From the NCBI GenBank assembly GCA_900544715.1, contig UQWL01000001.1, positions 271,763-335,762 on the forward strand: 64,000 nucleotides of DNA. Reading direction: 5' to 3'. This document shows, in pieces, positions 15,544 through 23,590 of the stretch. Below the pieces are notes generated by a model. That model made no database searches and was not told where the DNA came from. It was given only the letters and a program-made list of their open reading frames with translations. The translations under genes and the position numbers were made by a program. The first letter of the stretch is position 1. Every line of letters begins with the position of its first letter. The DNA comes from an uncultured Oscillospiraceae bacterium (lineage in GTDB: Bacteria > Bacillota > Clostridia > Oscillospirales > Acutalibacteraceae).

Positions 15544-18500
15544 ATGATGAAAGCTATCAAAAAAATTGCGTTGTGTCTAGCTGTATTATTTGTAATGCAG
15601 GCAATGCCGACTGGGGTTTTTGCTGTGTCTTTTAAGGATGCCCTATCTGAGGAATCGAGGGGAATCAGTGTGCTTGCACACTATGTCAAGGAAGATGCTG
15701 GAAGGGCAGGTATGCTTTACGTCAACGAATATAATCAGGAGACAATTGTAAAACGATCAGATGCATCCATTATGAGTGATGATGCACAACTAGAGTTGAT
15801 TTATTACTATAGCTCGTATGAAAATGGCTATTCTTCGCATTCCCCTTATGGAAACCATTGGAAAACAAACTATGATATCAAGCTGCAATACGATGCTGAA
15901 AACGATCAATTTATTTATCTTCATAATGACGGAGCCACTGTAGCCTTTGAAAAGACAGATGAGATGCAGGGGGGAGACATTTACTGGAAGGAAAAGCTCA
16001 CAATGCTATGTCGTTTGGATAAGCTTTATGTGAAACAGAACAGTACCAACCCTGCTGATGCGCGAATCGAAACAAAGAAGGGCGAAACGTTGACATTTGA
16101 TTCTGAAGGGCGGTTGGTGCGAATCAAAACGCAACAATCGGATGTTCAGATTTCATATCATCTAAATGGAATATCAGAAATTTCAGATGCCGCTGGAAAC
16201 AGGCTGCAATTCAATTATGGAAATGACAACAGGGTCGAAACGATTACTGGTTATCAAGGAAAAACGCCGATATTAATTGAAAAAGGTGAAAAAAATGTCC
16301 CCTACCAAATTCAATATCAATATGATATAAAAGGGCGTTTGATATCTGTGACCTATCCAGATGGTAAAAGCATATCCTATGGATATCTATTTCCAGATAA
16401 GCTCTCAACCATCCAGAACATTGACGAAAAATGCTTAGAAATCGCCTATGCACAAAAGAGAGCAGAAACGATTCAGCAGATTTCTAGCGAAAATCCTGCT
16501 TTAAGCCGTGATATTGCTTCCTTGAAACATAATAGCAATGGTAATATTATAAAGTCAGAATTATTTGGAGAGACAACGTATCAATATAATGAGTACGGAT
16601 TGCTGGTTTACGACGACAAAACGATGGCCGCAATCGATAAAGAGGCCAGAGAGGTGGAACTCGCTTCCGAGAAAGCTACAGTGGAACGGGTACGCCCTTG
16701 CAACTGCGAAGATTGCCATTTGGTTGCTTGTGAATGTGAATGTAACCGGCAAGAGGATTGCAATTGTTTCTCGTGCAATCTTTCTATTTCGGCTACAGGT
16801 GGTCAAAAGGCATTGTCAGCGGAATCCAAGATAACAAATGCGTCTGCGTCGCAATCCGATATAAAGCTGTATCCGTCTGGATATGTAGCGGAAGAAACAG
16901 ATAGCTTGGGCACCAAAGTGGCATATCAGTATGATCTGAATCAAAACCTTACGAAAGTTACTTTGGAGTTGGCTGGACTTACCGATGGTATTATCGAAAA
17001 TAAGTATCAATATGCCAACGATAAGCTTATATCGATCGAGAATAACAACACCAAATATGATTTATTATATGATGAATGGGGAAATCCCAGTGGGGCAGAT
17101 ATTGAAGGGAAACCCCATGTGCGTTATCATTATGTGGATGGCAATATTAGCTTTCTACAAACACAAGCGTATGCAAATGGTCAGTGCATATCTTATGCTT
17201 ATGATGATAATGGCCGCATCTCCAGTATTAGCACGGATGGAAAAACAGCAATGTTTGAATACGAATATCTGCAAAATGATGATGTAAAAATAATGAATCA
17301 TAGCAATAATACGACAATGTTTTTAAAGGAAAACGCTTATGAAATTTTAGATTCAGATAAAGATGAAGTATTATTTTCTGTGATCGTCCACCCCGGAAGG
17401 CAGTATACCTTAAAAATAGGGGATCATTCCTTCAATGTAAAATGGCAATCCGTATATGATGAAAGCAATGGCAAATATTCATTACAATATAAGACGGAAG
17501 GAATCAATACGGATGCAACAGTGGATATAATTCGTAATTATGATAACAATGATGCGATTGCTTTAATTACAACGTCAAAAAATGAAAATATGGGAATTTC
17601 AGTATCAGAGAGTTTTGATAATAATAATCGATATAGCGTAGAAACTTTAACCTCTGTTTATCAATTTCAGAATAAAACGATTGAAAAGAAATGGACGAAT
17701 AAGTTTGATGAAAATGACAGGCTGATTTCAGTTAACTTAAATGATGAACCATATGCAGAGTACACATATGATTCAATCGGCCAGCTGATAGGGTGGAAGG
17801 ACTTTACCAACGGGCAGACACTCCAATATGAATATGATAATTCCGGAAATCTATTAAAAAAAGATGCGGTGTTGAATTCCAGTCAGCACAAAAACAATAA
17901 CTATACATATAATGATACACAATGGAAAGATCTGCTGTCAAAATATAATCAAAAAGCGGTGGTGTATGATGAAATTGGAAATCCGATTTCATATGGAAGC
18001 ACCTCATTTCTCTGGAATTTTGGCAGACAGTTAGAATCCATTATCACAGAGAAACAACGGATAGAATATACGTATGGCGAAGACGGTTTGCGTCAGAGCA
18101 AAACAGTATATAGCGAGAATAATCCGATCTATCAATATCGCTATTTTTGGAACGGTGAGCATCTGCTCGGTTTTGATTACTATGATTATTTGACGGAAAA
18201 GCTTCATACCATTGTTTTTATTTTGGATGATGAGCGAACGCCTTATGGATTTATTGTAGATGATAAAGATATCTATTTGTATGAAAAAAGTATTGCAGGC
18301 GATATTACAGGTATCTATCAAAATGGAACACAGGTTGCCAGCTACCATTATGGGGCGTATGGGGAAGTTCTGAACTGCTATGAAAATGAAGAAATGCAAA
18401 AATATAATATTTTATCCTATCGAGGTTATTGTTATGACCGAGAAACAGATATGTATTATCTTCAATCAAGATATTATGTGCCGGAATGGGGGCGCTTTTT

Positions 18501-19140
18501 GAATGCTGACCTTTATGTTGATACAGGCACAGGGATATTAGGCACCAATATGTATGCGTATTGCGAGAATGACCCAGTGAACTACATTGATCCCAATGGC
18601 CTTTGGAAAATCAGGAAAGATGATAATAGCCATGATAAATTGACGAAGTTGCTTTTTGAGGGTGAAAATTACGCGAAGCTAAATTCAATGATTGATGGGA
18701 ATGTATGGATAGACGAAGAGTATAGCGCTTTAATTATAACCAACCAAAATCAAAAATATCATTTTGACCGCCACAGGCAAATGAGTGAATATTCTGAAGA
18801 CACGCGCTTTGAAATGGCTGCTTATTGGCTTACAAGAGCAATCAATTATCCGGTAGACTCAACAAACGAAGCTATTTATGTTGGTCGCGCAATGCATTCG
18901 ATGCAGGATTACTCCTCTCACGGGAACATCGGAATTTATCATTCTTGGGCTGCCCATGGTGCAAATGGCGATGACAGGCAATATATTTGGAAAGATGACA
19001 CGTTACGGGGTTCGAATGAAAGCCGATTTTTTTCTGGGATTAAAAAAACAACGGGAACACAATATCGATGGTTAGAGGCGCAGGAAATGTCGGCAAGCAC
19101 GATGCTCCTATTTGTTCTGATGAGAATTACCCATTCGTAA
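15544..19140 (+). CDS. Secreted RHS-repeat protein with HET-C/PLC-like C-terminal domain
   Basis: A 1198-residue Sec-exported protein with a signal peptide at about 1-28 (lysines, hydrophobic core, then GVFAVS). YD/RHS repeats follow (ISYGYLFPD, YTYDSIGQLIGW, YEYDNSGNLLKK). A cluster of nine cysteines lies at 386-411. The RHS-associated core (DMYYLQSRYYVPEWGRFLNAD) ends at DPNGLW (about 1016-1021). The last 180 residues differ and hold H1118-x3-D1122-x3-H1126 (HSMQDYSSHGN), then H1133 and H1138, resembling the metal-binding pattern of HET-C and zinc phospholipase C folds. AT-rich. GGAGG is 3 bases from ATG 15544 and 6 from ATG 15547, so the second may be used. Probably a polymorphic-toxin-like effector; the activity is inferred. 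Confidence 0.85.
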   Translation: MMKAIKKIALCLAVLFVMQAMPTGVFAVSFKDALSEESRGISVLAHYVKEDAGRAGMLYVNEYNQETIVKRSDASIMSDDAQLELIYYYSSYENGYSSHSPYGNHWKTNYDIKLQYDAENDQFIYLHNDGATVAFEKTDEMQGGDIYWKEKLTMLCRLDKLYVKQNSTNPADARIETKKGETLTFDSEGRLVRIKTQQSDVQISYHLNGISEISDAAGNRLQFNYGNDNRVETITGYQGKTPILIEKGEKNVPYQIQYQYDIKGRLISVTYPDGKSISYGYLFPDKLSTIQNIDEKCLEIAYAQKRAETIQQISSENPALSRDIASLKHNSNGNIIKSELFGETTYQYNEYGLLVYDDKTMAAIDKEAREVELASEKATVERVRPCNCEDCHLVACECECNRQEDCNCFSCNLSISATGGQKALSAESKITNASASQSDIKLYPSGYVAEETDSLGTKVAYQYDLNQNLTKVTLELAGLTDGIIENKYQYANDKLISIENNNTKYDLLYDEWGNPSGADIEGKPHVRYHYVDGNISFLQTQAYANGQCISYAYDDNGRISSISTDGKTAMFEYEYLQNDDVKIMNHSNNTTMFLKENAYEILDSDKDEVLFSVIVHPGRQYTLKIGDHSFNVKWQSVYDESNGKYSLQYKTEGINTDATVDIIRNYDNNDAIALITTSKNENMGISVSESFDNNNRYSVETLTSVYQFQNKTIEKKWTNKFDENDRLISVNLNDEPYAEYTYDSIGQLIGWKDFTNGQTLQYEYDNSGNLLKKDAVLNSSQHKNNNYTYNDTQWKDLLSKYNQKAVVYDEIGNPISYGSTSFLWNFGRQLESIITEKQRIEYTYGEDGLRQSKTVYSENNPIYQYRYFWNGEHLLGFDYYDYLTEKLHTIVFILDDERTPYGFIVDDKDIYLYEKSIAGDITGIYQNGTQVASYHYGAYGEVLNCYENEEMQKYNILSYRGYCYDRETDMYYLQSRYYVPEWGRFLNADLYVDTGTGILGTNMYAYCENDPVNYIDPNGLWKIRKDDNSHDKLTKLLFEGENYAKLNSMIDGNVWIDEEYSALIITNQNQKYHFDRHRQMSEYSEDTRFEMAAYWLTRAINYPVDSTNEAIYVGRAMHSMQDYSSHGNIGIYHSWAAHGANGDDRQYIWKDDTLRGSNESRFFSGIKKTTGTQYRWLEAQEMSASTMLLFVLMRITHS

Positions 19141-19279
19141 AAATTCTTCCATGTTTTAGCTTTGATGTTCAATGCGCGGCTTGGAATAAAGGGAGAGCGA
19201 GTCTGTGTAAAACTTAGTTATGTGTTTTTGTAATGCCGTTAATCGGGCAGACAATTCGGCAGGAAGGTGCTGATATCTT

Positions 19280-19672
19280 ATGAAACGTTCATTGAAATCC
19301 ATTATGTTCGGGCTTTCGATTCTAGTGTTTTGCTATACGGCTTTTGTAGCGACTGTATATGTTTTCCCAAGCATTGTGGATTCTGACGACGCATTCTTCT
19401 TTATCAACATGTGGGTTGTTCCGCTGAGTAGCTTGGCCGTTGTAGTGGGCTCATTGGTCTGCACAAGGGGAGGCCGTGTGCCGCTTTTCTTACGGATTGT
19501 TTCTATCGCCACATTTCTCTTTTTTACAATCTTTTTGTTATTCATCTTTTTCGACTGGCCGTTTCCTTATTATTGGCTGGTGTTTCGATATCAGGCGCTC
19601 GTTTTATCCATTCTTTTGCTTGTGTGGGTCATCATTTGGATCAAAATTAAAAGAACAGATGCCGAATCATGA
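19280..19672 (+). CDS. Four-TM small membrane protein, candidate immunity protein
   Basis: A 130-residue, strongly hydrophobic protein with four predicted membrane helices and a short basic/acidic tail. It lies 139 bases after the RHS gene on the same strand, the slot where immunity genes of RHS toxins usually sit. It is a paralogue of the protein at 14036-14416, sharing the DAFFFINMWVVPL signature. The family is not recognised. The ATG at 19280 lies about 10 bases after a GGAAGG site. Protection of the membrane against a secreted lipase-like domain is a testable inference, not an observation. Confidence 0.7.
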   Translation: MKRSLKSIMFGLSILVFCYTAFVATVYVFPSIVDSDDAFFFINMWVVPLSSLAVVVGSLVCTRGGRVPLFLRIVSIATFLFFTIFLLFIFFDWPFPYYWLVFRYQALVLSILLLVWVIIWIKIKRTDAES

Positions 19673-19706
19673 CGAGTGACAGCTTCCCTGACACGCCAAA
19701 AAACAT

Positions 19707-19735
19707 TTGACATTCCTTCTTCTTCATGCTATAAT
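19707..19735 (+). promoter_or_regulatory. Consensus sigma-A promoter for T-box/trpB2
   Basis: TTGACA (19707-19712), a 17-base spacer and TATAAT (19730-19735): a perfect consensus directly before the T-box leader. Confidence 0.9.
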
Positions 19736-19741
19736 CCCATC

Positions 19742-20034
19742 AATATTTGAAACCGCTGATTGAGAGTAGTAGCATACCACACCGCTTTTCAGAGAGCCGC
19801 GCATTGGTGTGAGCGTGGCAGGCAGGCGTTATGTGAATGGACTCATGAGGGCGGCCCGAAAGGCCGAAAGCCGAGTAGTTGCCGCCGGGGAACCCCATCC
19901 GTTACCAAAGGGGCGCGCATGCTGGTGCGCGGAATGAGCGGGCGCTTTGAGCGTCAATTTGGGTGGTACCGCAGGAGTATAATTTGCTGATAACTCTTGT
20001 CCCTTACGAAAGTAGGGGACAGGAGTTTTTTATT
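19742..20034 (+). promoter_or_regulatory. T-box riboswitch, predicted tRNA-Trp specificity
   Basis: A leader of about 290 bases that senses uncharged tRNA and prevents premature termination. The conserved T-box sequence TGGGTGGTACCGC is at 19959-19971. It is followed by the terminator hairpin (CTCTTGTCCC paired with GGGGACAGGAG, then TTTTT, 19994-20031). The proposed specifier codon is TGG at 19838-19840, followed by A as usual, which fits tryptophan and the downstream trpB2. The AGAGAG-type start and the long stem I occupy 19760-19900. Confidence 0.9.
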
Positions 20035-20066
20035 TTTTCATTTTATTTCAGAAAGGGGCAATCATC

Positions 20067-21443
20067 ATGTCGAAGCACGTACCGTATCGTATTTATCTAC
20101 CGGAAGAGAGGATCCCGCGGCAGTGGTATAATCTGCGAGCCGATATGAAGGAGCAGCCCGCTCCATTTTTGAACCCGGGGACGATGCAGCCCCTCAAGCT
20201 CGAAGAGCTGTATCCGATCTTCTGCGAGGAGCTTGCACAGCAGGAGTTTGATTCCACAACCCGCTATATCGATATCCCCGATGAGATTGTGGAATATTAC
20301 AAAACCTTCCGTCCCTCTCCGCTCATCCGCGCCTACAATCTCGAAAAGGAACTGGGCACGCCCGCAAAGATCTACTGCAAATTCGAGGGCAATAACACCT
20401 CCGGCAGCCATAAGCTCAATTCTGCCATCGCGCAGGCCTATTATGCCAAAAAGCAGGGCCTGACAGGCTTGACCACCGAGACGGGGGCCGGCCAATGGGG
20501 CACGGCGCTGTCCATGGCGTGCGCGTATTTTCACATTCCCTTGACCGTTTATATGGTCAAGACGAGCTTCCATCAAAAGCCCTACCGCAAATCGATCATC
20601 GAAACCTTTGGCGCCAATATCATCCCCAGCCCGAGTGACACGACAAAGGTCGGGCGCGAAATTCTTGAGAAATTCCCCGGCACCGGCGGCTCGCTCGGCT
20701 GCGCGATCTCTGAGGCCGTGGAAAAGGCCGTGACCACACCTGGCACGCGCTATGTGCTTGGCTCGGTGCTCAATCAGGTGCTCCTGCACCAGTCTGTGAT
20801 CGGCCTGGAGGCGAAGGAGGCCATGGCGCTCTACGAGGAATATCCGGATATCGTCATCGGTTGCGCGGGCGGCGGCTCGAATCTCGGCGGCCTGATTGCG
20901 CCCTTCATGCAGGATCGGCTGACCGGCAAGGCAAAGCCCTATTTCATCGCCGTGGAGCCCGCTTCCTGCCCATCCATGACGCGCGGCAGATATGCGTACG
21001 ATTTCTGCGACACGGGCAAGGTCACGCCGCTTGCAAAGATGTACACACTCGGCTGCGAATTCCAGCCCTCGCCCAACCATGCGGGCGGTCTGCGGTATCA
21101 CGGCATGTCGCCGATCCTCTCAAAGCTTTATCACGACAAATATCTGGATGAGGCGCGCGCTGTGGAGCAGACCAAGGTGTTTGACGCGGCGATCCGCTTC
21201 TCCCGCTGTGAGGGCATTTTGCCCGCGCCGGAATCCTCCCACGCCATTTATGCGGCGATCGAAGAAGCCCTCAAATGCAAAGAGTCCGGCGAGGCCAAGA
21301 CAATCCTCTTCGGCCTGACGGGCACCGGCTATTTCGATATGGCCGCTTACGCCTCTTATTTCGACCAAACGATGAGCGACTCCATTCCGACCGACGAACA
21401 GCTTGAAAAGGGCTTTCGGAGCCTCCCGCAGGTGGCGGAATAA
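20067..21443 (+). CDS. TrpB-like tryptophan synthase beta chain (TrpB2)
   Basis: PLP enzyme that joins indole and serine to give tryptophan, 458 residues. The PLP lysine is K116 in TSGSHKLNSA. ETGAGQWGTALS, the phosphate-binding GCAGGGSNLGG and the C-terminal LTGTGYFD follow. Length and the N-terminal extension (PEERIPRQWYN) mark the TrpB2 subfamily, which often acts without TrpA as an indole-salvage enzyme. No trpA, trpC or trpE is next to it. It is controlled by the T-box leader upstream, so expression should rise when tRNA-Trp is uncharged. Confidence 0.93.
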   Translation: MSKHVPYRIYLPEERIPRQWYNLRADMKEQPAPFLNPGTMQPLKLEELYPIFCEELAQQEFDSTTRYIDIPDEIVEYYKTFRPSPLIRAYNLEKELGTPAKIYCKFEGNNTSGSHKLNSAIAQAYYAKKQGLTGLTTETGAGQWGTALSMACAYFHIPLTVYMVKTSFHQKPYRKSIIETFGANIIPSPSDTTKVGREILEKFPGTGGSLGCAISEAVEKAVTTPGTRYVLGSVLNQVLLHQSVIGLEAKEAMALYEEYPDIVIGCAGGGSNLGGLIAPFMQDRLTGKAKPYFIAVEPASCPSMTRGRYAYDFCDTGKVTPLAKMYTLGCEFQPSPNHAGGLRYHGMSPILSKLYHDKYLDEARAVEQTKVFDAAIRFSRCEGILPAPESSHAIYAAIEEALKCKESGEAKTILFGLTGTGYFDMAAYASYFDQTMSDSIPTDEQLEKGFRSLPQVAE

Positions 21444-21640
21444 TCGGTTCTGCATTTTATTGTTACCGCATAGTTTATGAAAAAGTTTTCAGACCGCCGT
21501 GTTATTGGCGGAAACGCTTTCATATGTTACGATTCTGTAGAATCCTGTCGTCCGGCCCACCGGACGATTGCATATGATTTTGAAAAACCGTTTTTCGATT
21601 CAAGATTTGAAAACGGCAGGGGAGAAAGGAAGAAGATGGG

Positions 21641-22139
21641 ATGAGCAAAGTCAAAAATGAGGCCACGATCAAAAATCCGATTGTCAAGGCCGTGCGCGAG
21701 CAGTTGGAGCACCGCGCTTTATGGCTGTATCTACTGTGCGACGAGGCGGGTAAGCGAGGCCTTTCGTGAGAGGATTTCGGCTCCGCTGCAGTGAAGCGCT
21801 GCGGCCTGTATCAGGGTGCGGGCCTTGTGAAAAAGGGCGGCACGCAAAGCCTGAAGGGGCTGCGCAAAACGCTGTTTACCAAGCCGGCGCAGTGGATGTT
21901 TGAAATGGACGTCAAGGAATGCACGGACGACTTGCTGGCGATTGATTTTCACTATTGCCCGCTGGTCAAGGCCTGGCAGAAGCAGGGCTGCTCGGATGAA
22001 GAGATCGCCCTGTTGTGCGATATCGCCATGTGCGGGCGATCACGGCATCGGCGAAGCCTATGGCTGCGAGCTGGAGCTTCCGCAGTGTATCGCCAAGGGA
22101 GACCCGATCTGCGCGTTGCGCTATGTGCGGAAAAAGTAA
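21641..22139 (+). pseudogene. Broken L-2-amino-thiazoline-4-carboxylate hydrolase gene
   Basis: The reading frame from ATG 21641 resembles the ATC hydrolase family (PF14196) but carries two lesions. Codon 43 is TGA (21767-21769), where relatives have Trp after GKRGL(S/D). Near 22033 one extra G in the run within TGCGGGCGATCAC shifts the frame, and the conserved CGDHGIGEAYG-like end (then ELELPQCIAKGDPICALRY) continues in the next frame to the stop at 22139. The family opens the thiazoline ring of ATC on the way to cysteine. It precedes a transporter and an M20 peptidase. Sequencing error could explain the shift, less easily the TGA. Confidence 0.8.
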
Positions 22140-22174
22140 GGGATTAAGGAAGAAGGAAAGGAAAAAGCACACCT

Positions 22175-23590
22175 ATGAATCAAATCAAAAAAGTATCGAA
22201 GAAGATCATCCTCGCTTACTGTATTCCGCAGTTTGCTGTGGGCCTATTTACGGCGATGATCTCCAATTATCTGCTCTATTTTTACCAGCCCTCGAAGGAG
22301 TCCGGCATCCCGACGTTGGTCACGCAGGGCGTCGTGGTGCTCGGCATTCTCACCTTTATCGGGTTTGTGAAAGCGGTCGGCCATGTGATCGATGCCGTGA
22401 CGGACCCGCTGGTGGCGAATTTGAGCGACAAAAGCCGCAATAAAAAGGGCCGCCGCATTCCGTTCATGAAATATGCCGCCATTCCCTTCGGCCTTTCCGC
22501 GCTGCTCATTTTTTGCGCGCCGCAGGGCAGGCCGGGCCTGGTGAATAATATCTGGGTTGCGCTTTTCATTTGGGCTTATTTTATCTTCTATACGCTGTAT
22601 ATGATTCCGCACAATGCCCTTCTGCCGGAGATGATTACGGATACGAAGGAGCGCGTTAATGTTTACACCTTCAACTCCCTGTTCTTTGTCACGGGCAGCG
22701 CGCTGGGCTATGTGACCCCGGCGCTCGTCGGCATGTTTAAAAACGCGGGGTTGGATGTGCTGCTGGCCTGGCGCGCGACGTTCGCGATTTTCACGGTGGT
22801 CGGCATCATCCTGCTGCTGCTCCCGGCTGTTATGATCAAGGAGAGGGAATACGTCAATTCCGTGCGTCCGACCGTGTCTCTCATGCAGTCCTTAAAGCAT
22901 GCGTTCAACAACAAGCACTTCCGCTGGGTCACCCTCGGCCAATTGCTGGAGGGCACGGCGATGTCCTTCTTCCAATCCTGCATCATGTATTATGTAACGA
23001 GCCTGATGGGCCTGCCGGAAACGGCCTCCGTCGCGATCCTCGCGATTTCCATTGTCGGCTCCCTGTGCTTGTATCCGCTCATCAGCAAATGGGGCAAAAA
23101 GTCCGGTAAGCGCAAGCCGATTATCTGGGGCTGCGTGGTGTTTACCATTGCAGAGTTCATTATCTGCTTTGGCGCGGATATGCCCGGCCCGGCGATGGTA
23201 AAGGCCTGCGGCCTCGCCATCTTCGTCTCCTTCCCGTTTGCGGTGCTCAACATCCTGCCCGGCTCCATGATGGCGGACGTCATCCAGTATGACACCCTGA
23301 CCACCGGCATCAACCAGGAGGGCATTTTCAGCGCGGCGCGCTCTTTCATCACGAAGCTCGGCACCTCTCTCGCCATTATGATCGTCCCGTCGCTGACGGT
23401 GATCGGCGCAGCGGCAGGTGAAAATATCGGCAGGATGGGCCTGAAGATCACGGCGCTTGTCGGCGGCCTGTTCTGCCTGGGTGCGGTAATCGCGTTCATC
23501 ATGTATCGGGAAGAGGAAGTGCTCGCCCTGATTCATAAAAAAGGTGAGGGAGCAAATGCTGGAGCGGAAAAGAAGAAGGTGACGAAATGA
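22175..23590 (+). CDS. GPH-family (MelB-type) sodium/solute symporter
   Basis: A 471-residue membrane protein with about 12 helices of the glycoside-pentoside-hexuronide:cation symporter family within MFS. Signatures are VGHVIDAVTDPLVANLSD (cation-site region between TM1 and TM2), the following RRIPFMKY loop and YMIPHNALLPEMITDTKERVNVYTF. Although the family is known for sugars, members next to ATC-hydrolase/M20 genes in Clostridia probably carry other solutes. It overlaps the M20 peptidase by 4 bases (ATGA). An AAGGAAAGG ribosome site precedes it. Confidence 0.88.
   Translation: MNQIKKVSKKIILAYCIPQFAVGLFTAMISNYLLYFYQPSKESGIPTLVTQGVVVLGILTFIGFVKAVGHVIDAVTDPLVANLSDKSRNKKGRRIPFMKYAAIPFGLSALLIFCAPQGRPGLVNNIWVALFIWAYFIFYTLYMIPHNALLPEMITDTKERVNVYTFNSLFFVTGSALGYVTPALVGMFKNAGLDVLLAWRATFAIFTVVGIILLLLPAVMIKEREYVNSVRPTVSLMQSLKHAFNNKHFRWVTLGQLLEGTAMSFFQSCIMYYVTSLMGLPETASVAILAISIVGSLCLYPLISKWGKKSGKRKPIIWGCVVFTIAEFIICFGADMPGPAMVKACGLAIFVSFPFAVLNILPGSMMADVIQYDTLTTGINQEGIFSAARSFITKLGTSLAIMIVPSLTVIGAAAGENIGRMGLKITALVGGLFCLGAVIAFIMYREEEVLALIHKKGEGANAGAEKKKVTK

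Noticed and set aside
15487..15633. Short GTG-started frame overlapping the start of the RHS gene
   Set aside because: It would give about 48 residues with many cysteines, but the AGAAGG site is far from the start and the frame lies inside the RHS signal-peptide region.
19760..19990. 76-codon frame before trpB2
   Set aside because: It lies entirely inside the T-box leader RNA and has no ribosome site.
21767..21769. In-frame TGA in the ATC hydrolase as a possible selenocysteine codon
   Set aside because: The family has tryptophan at this position, no SECIS-like hairpin follows closely, and a second frameshift further down shows the gene is decaying.
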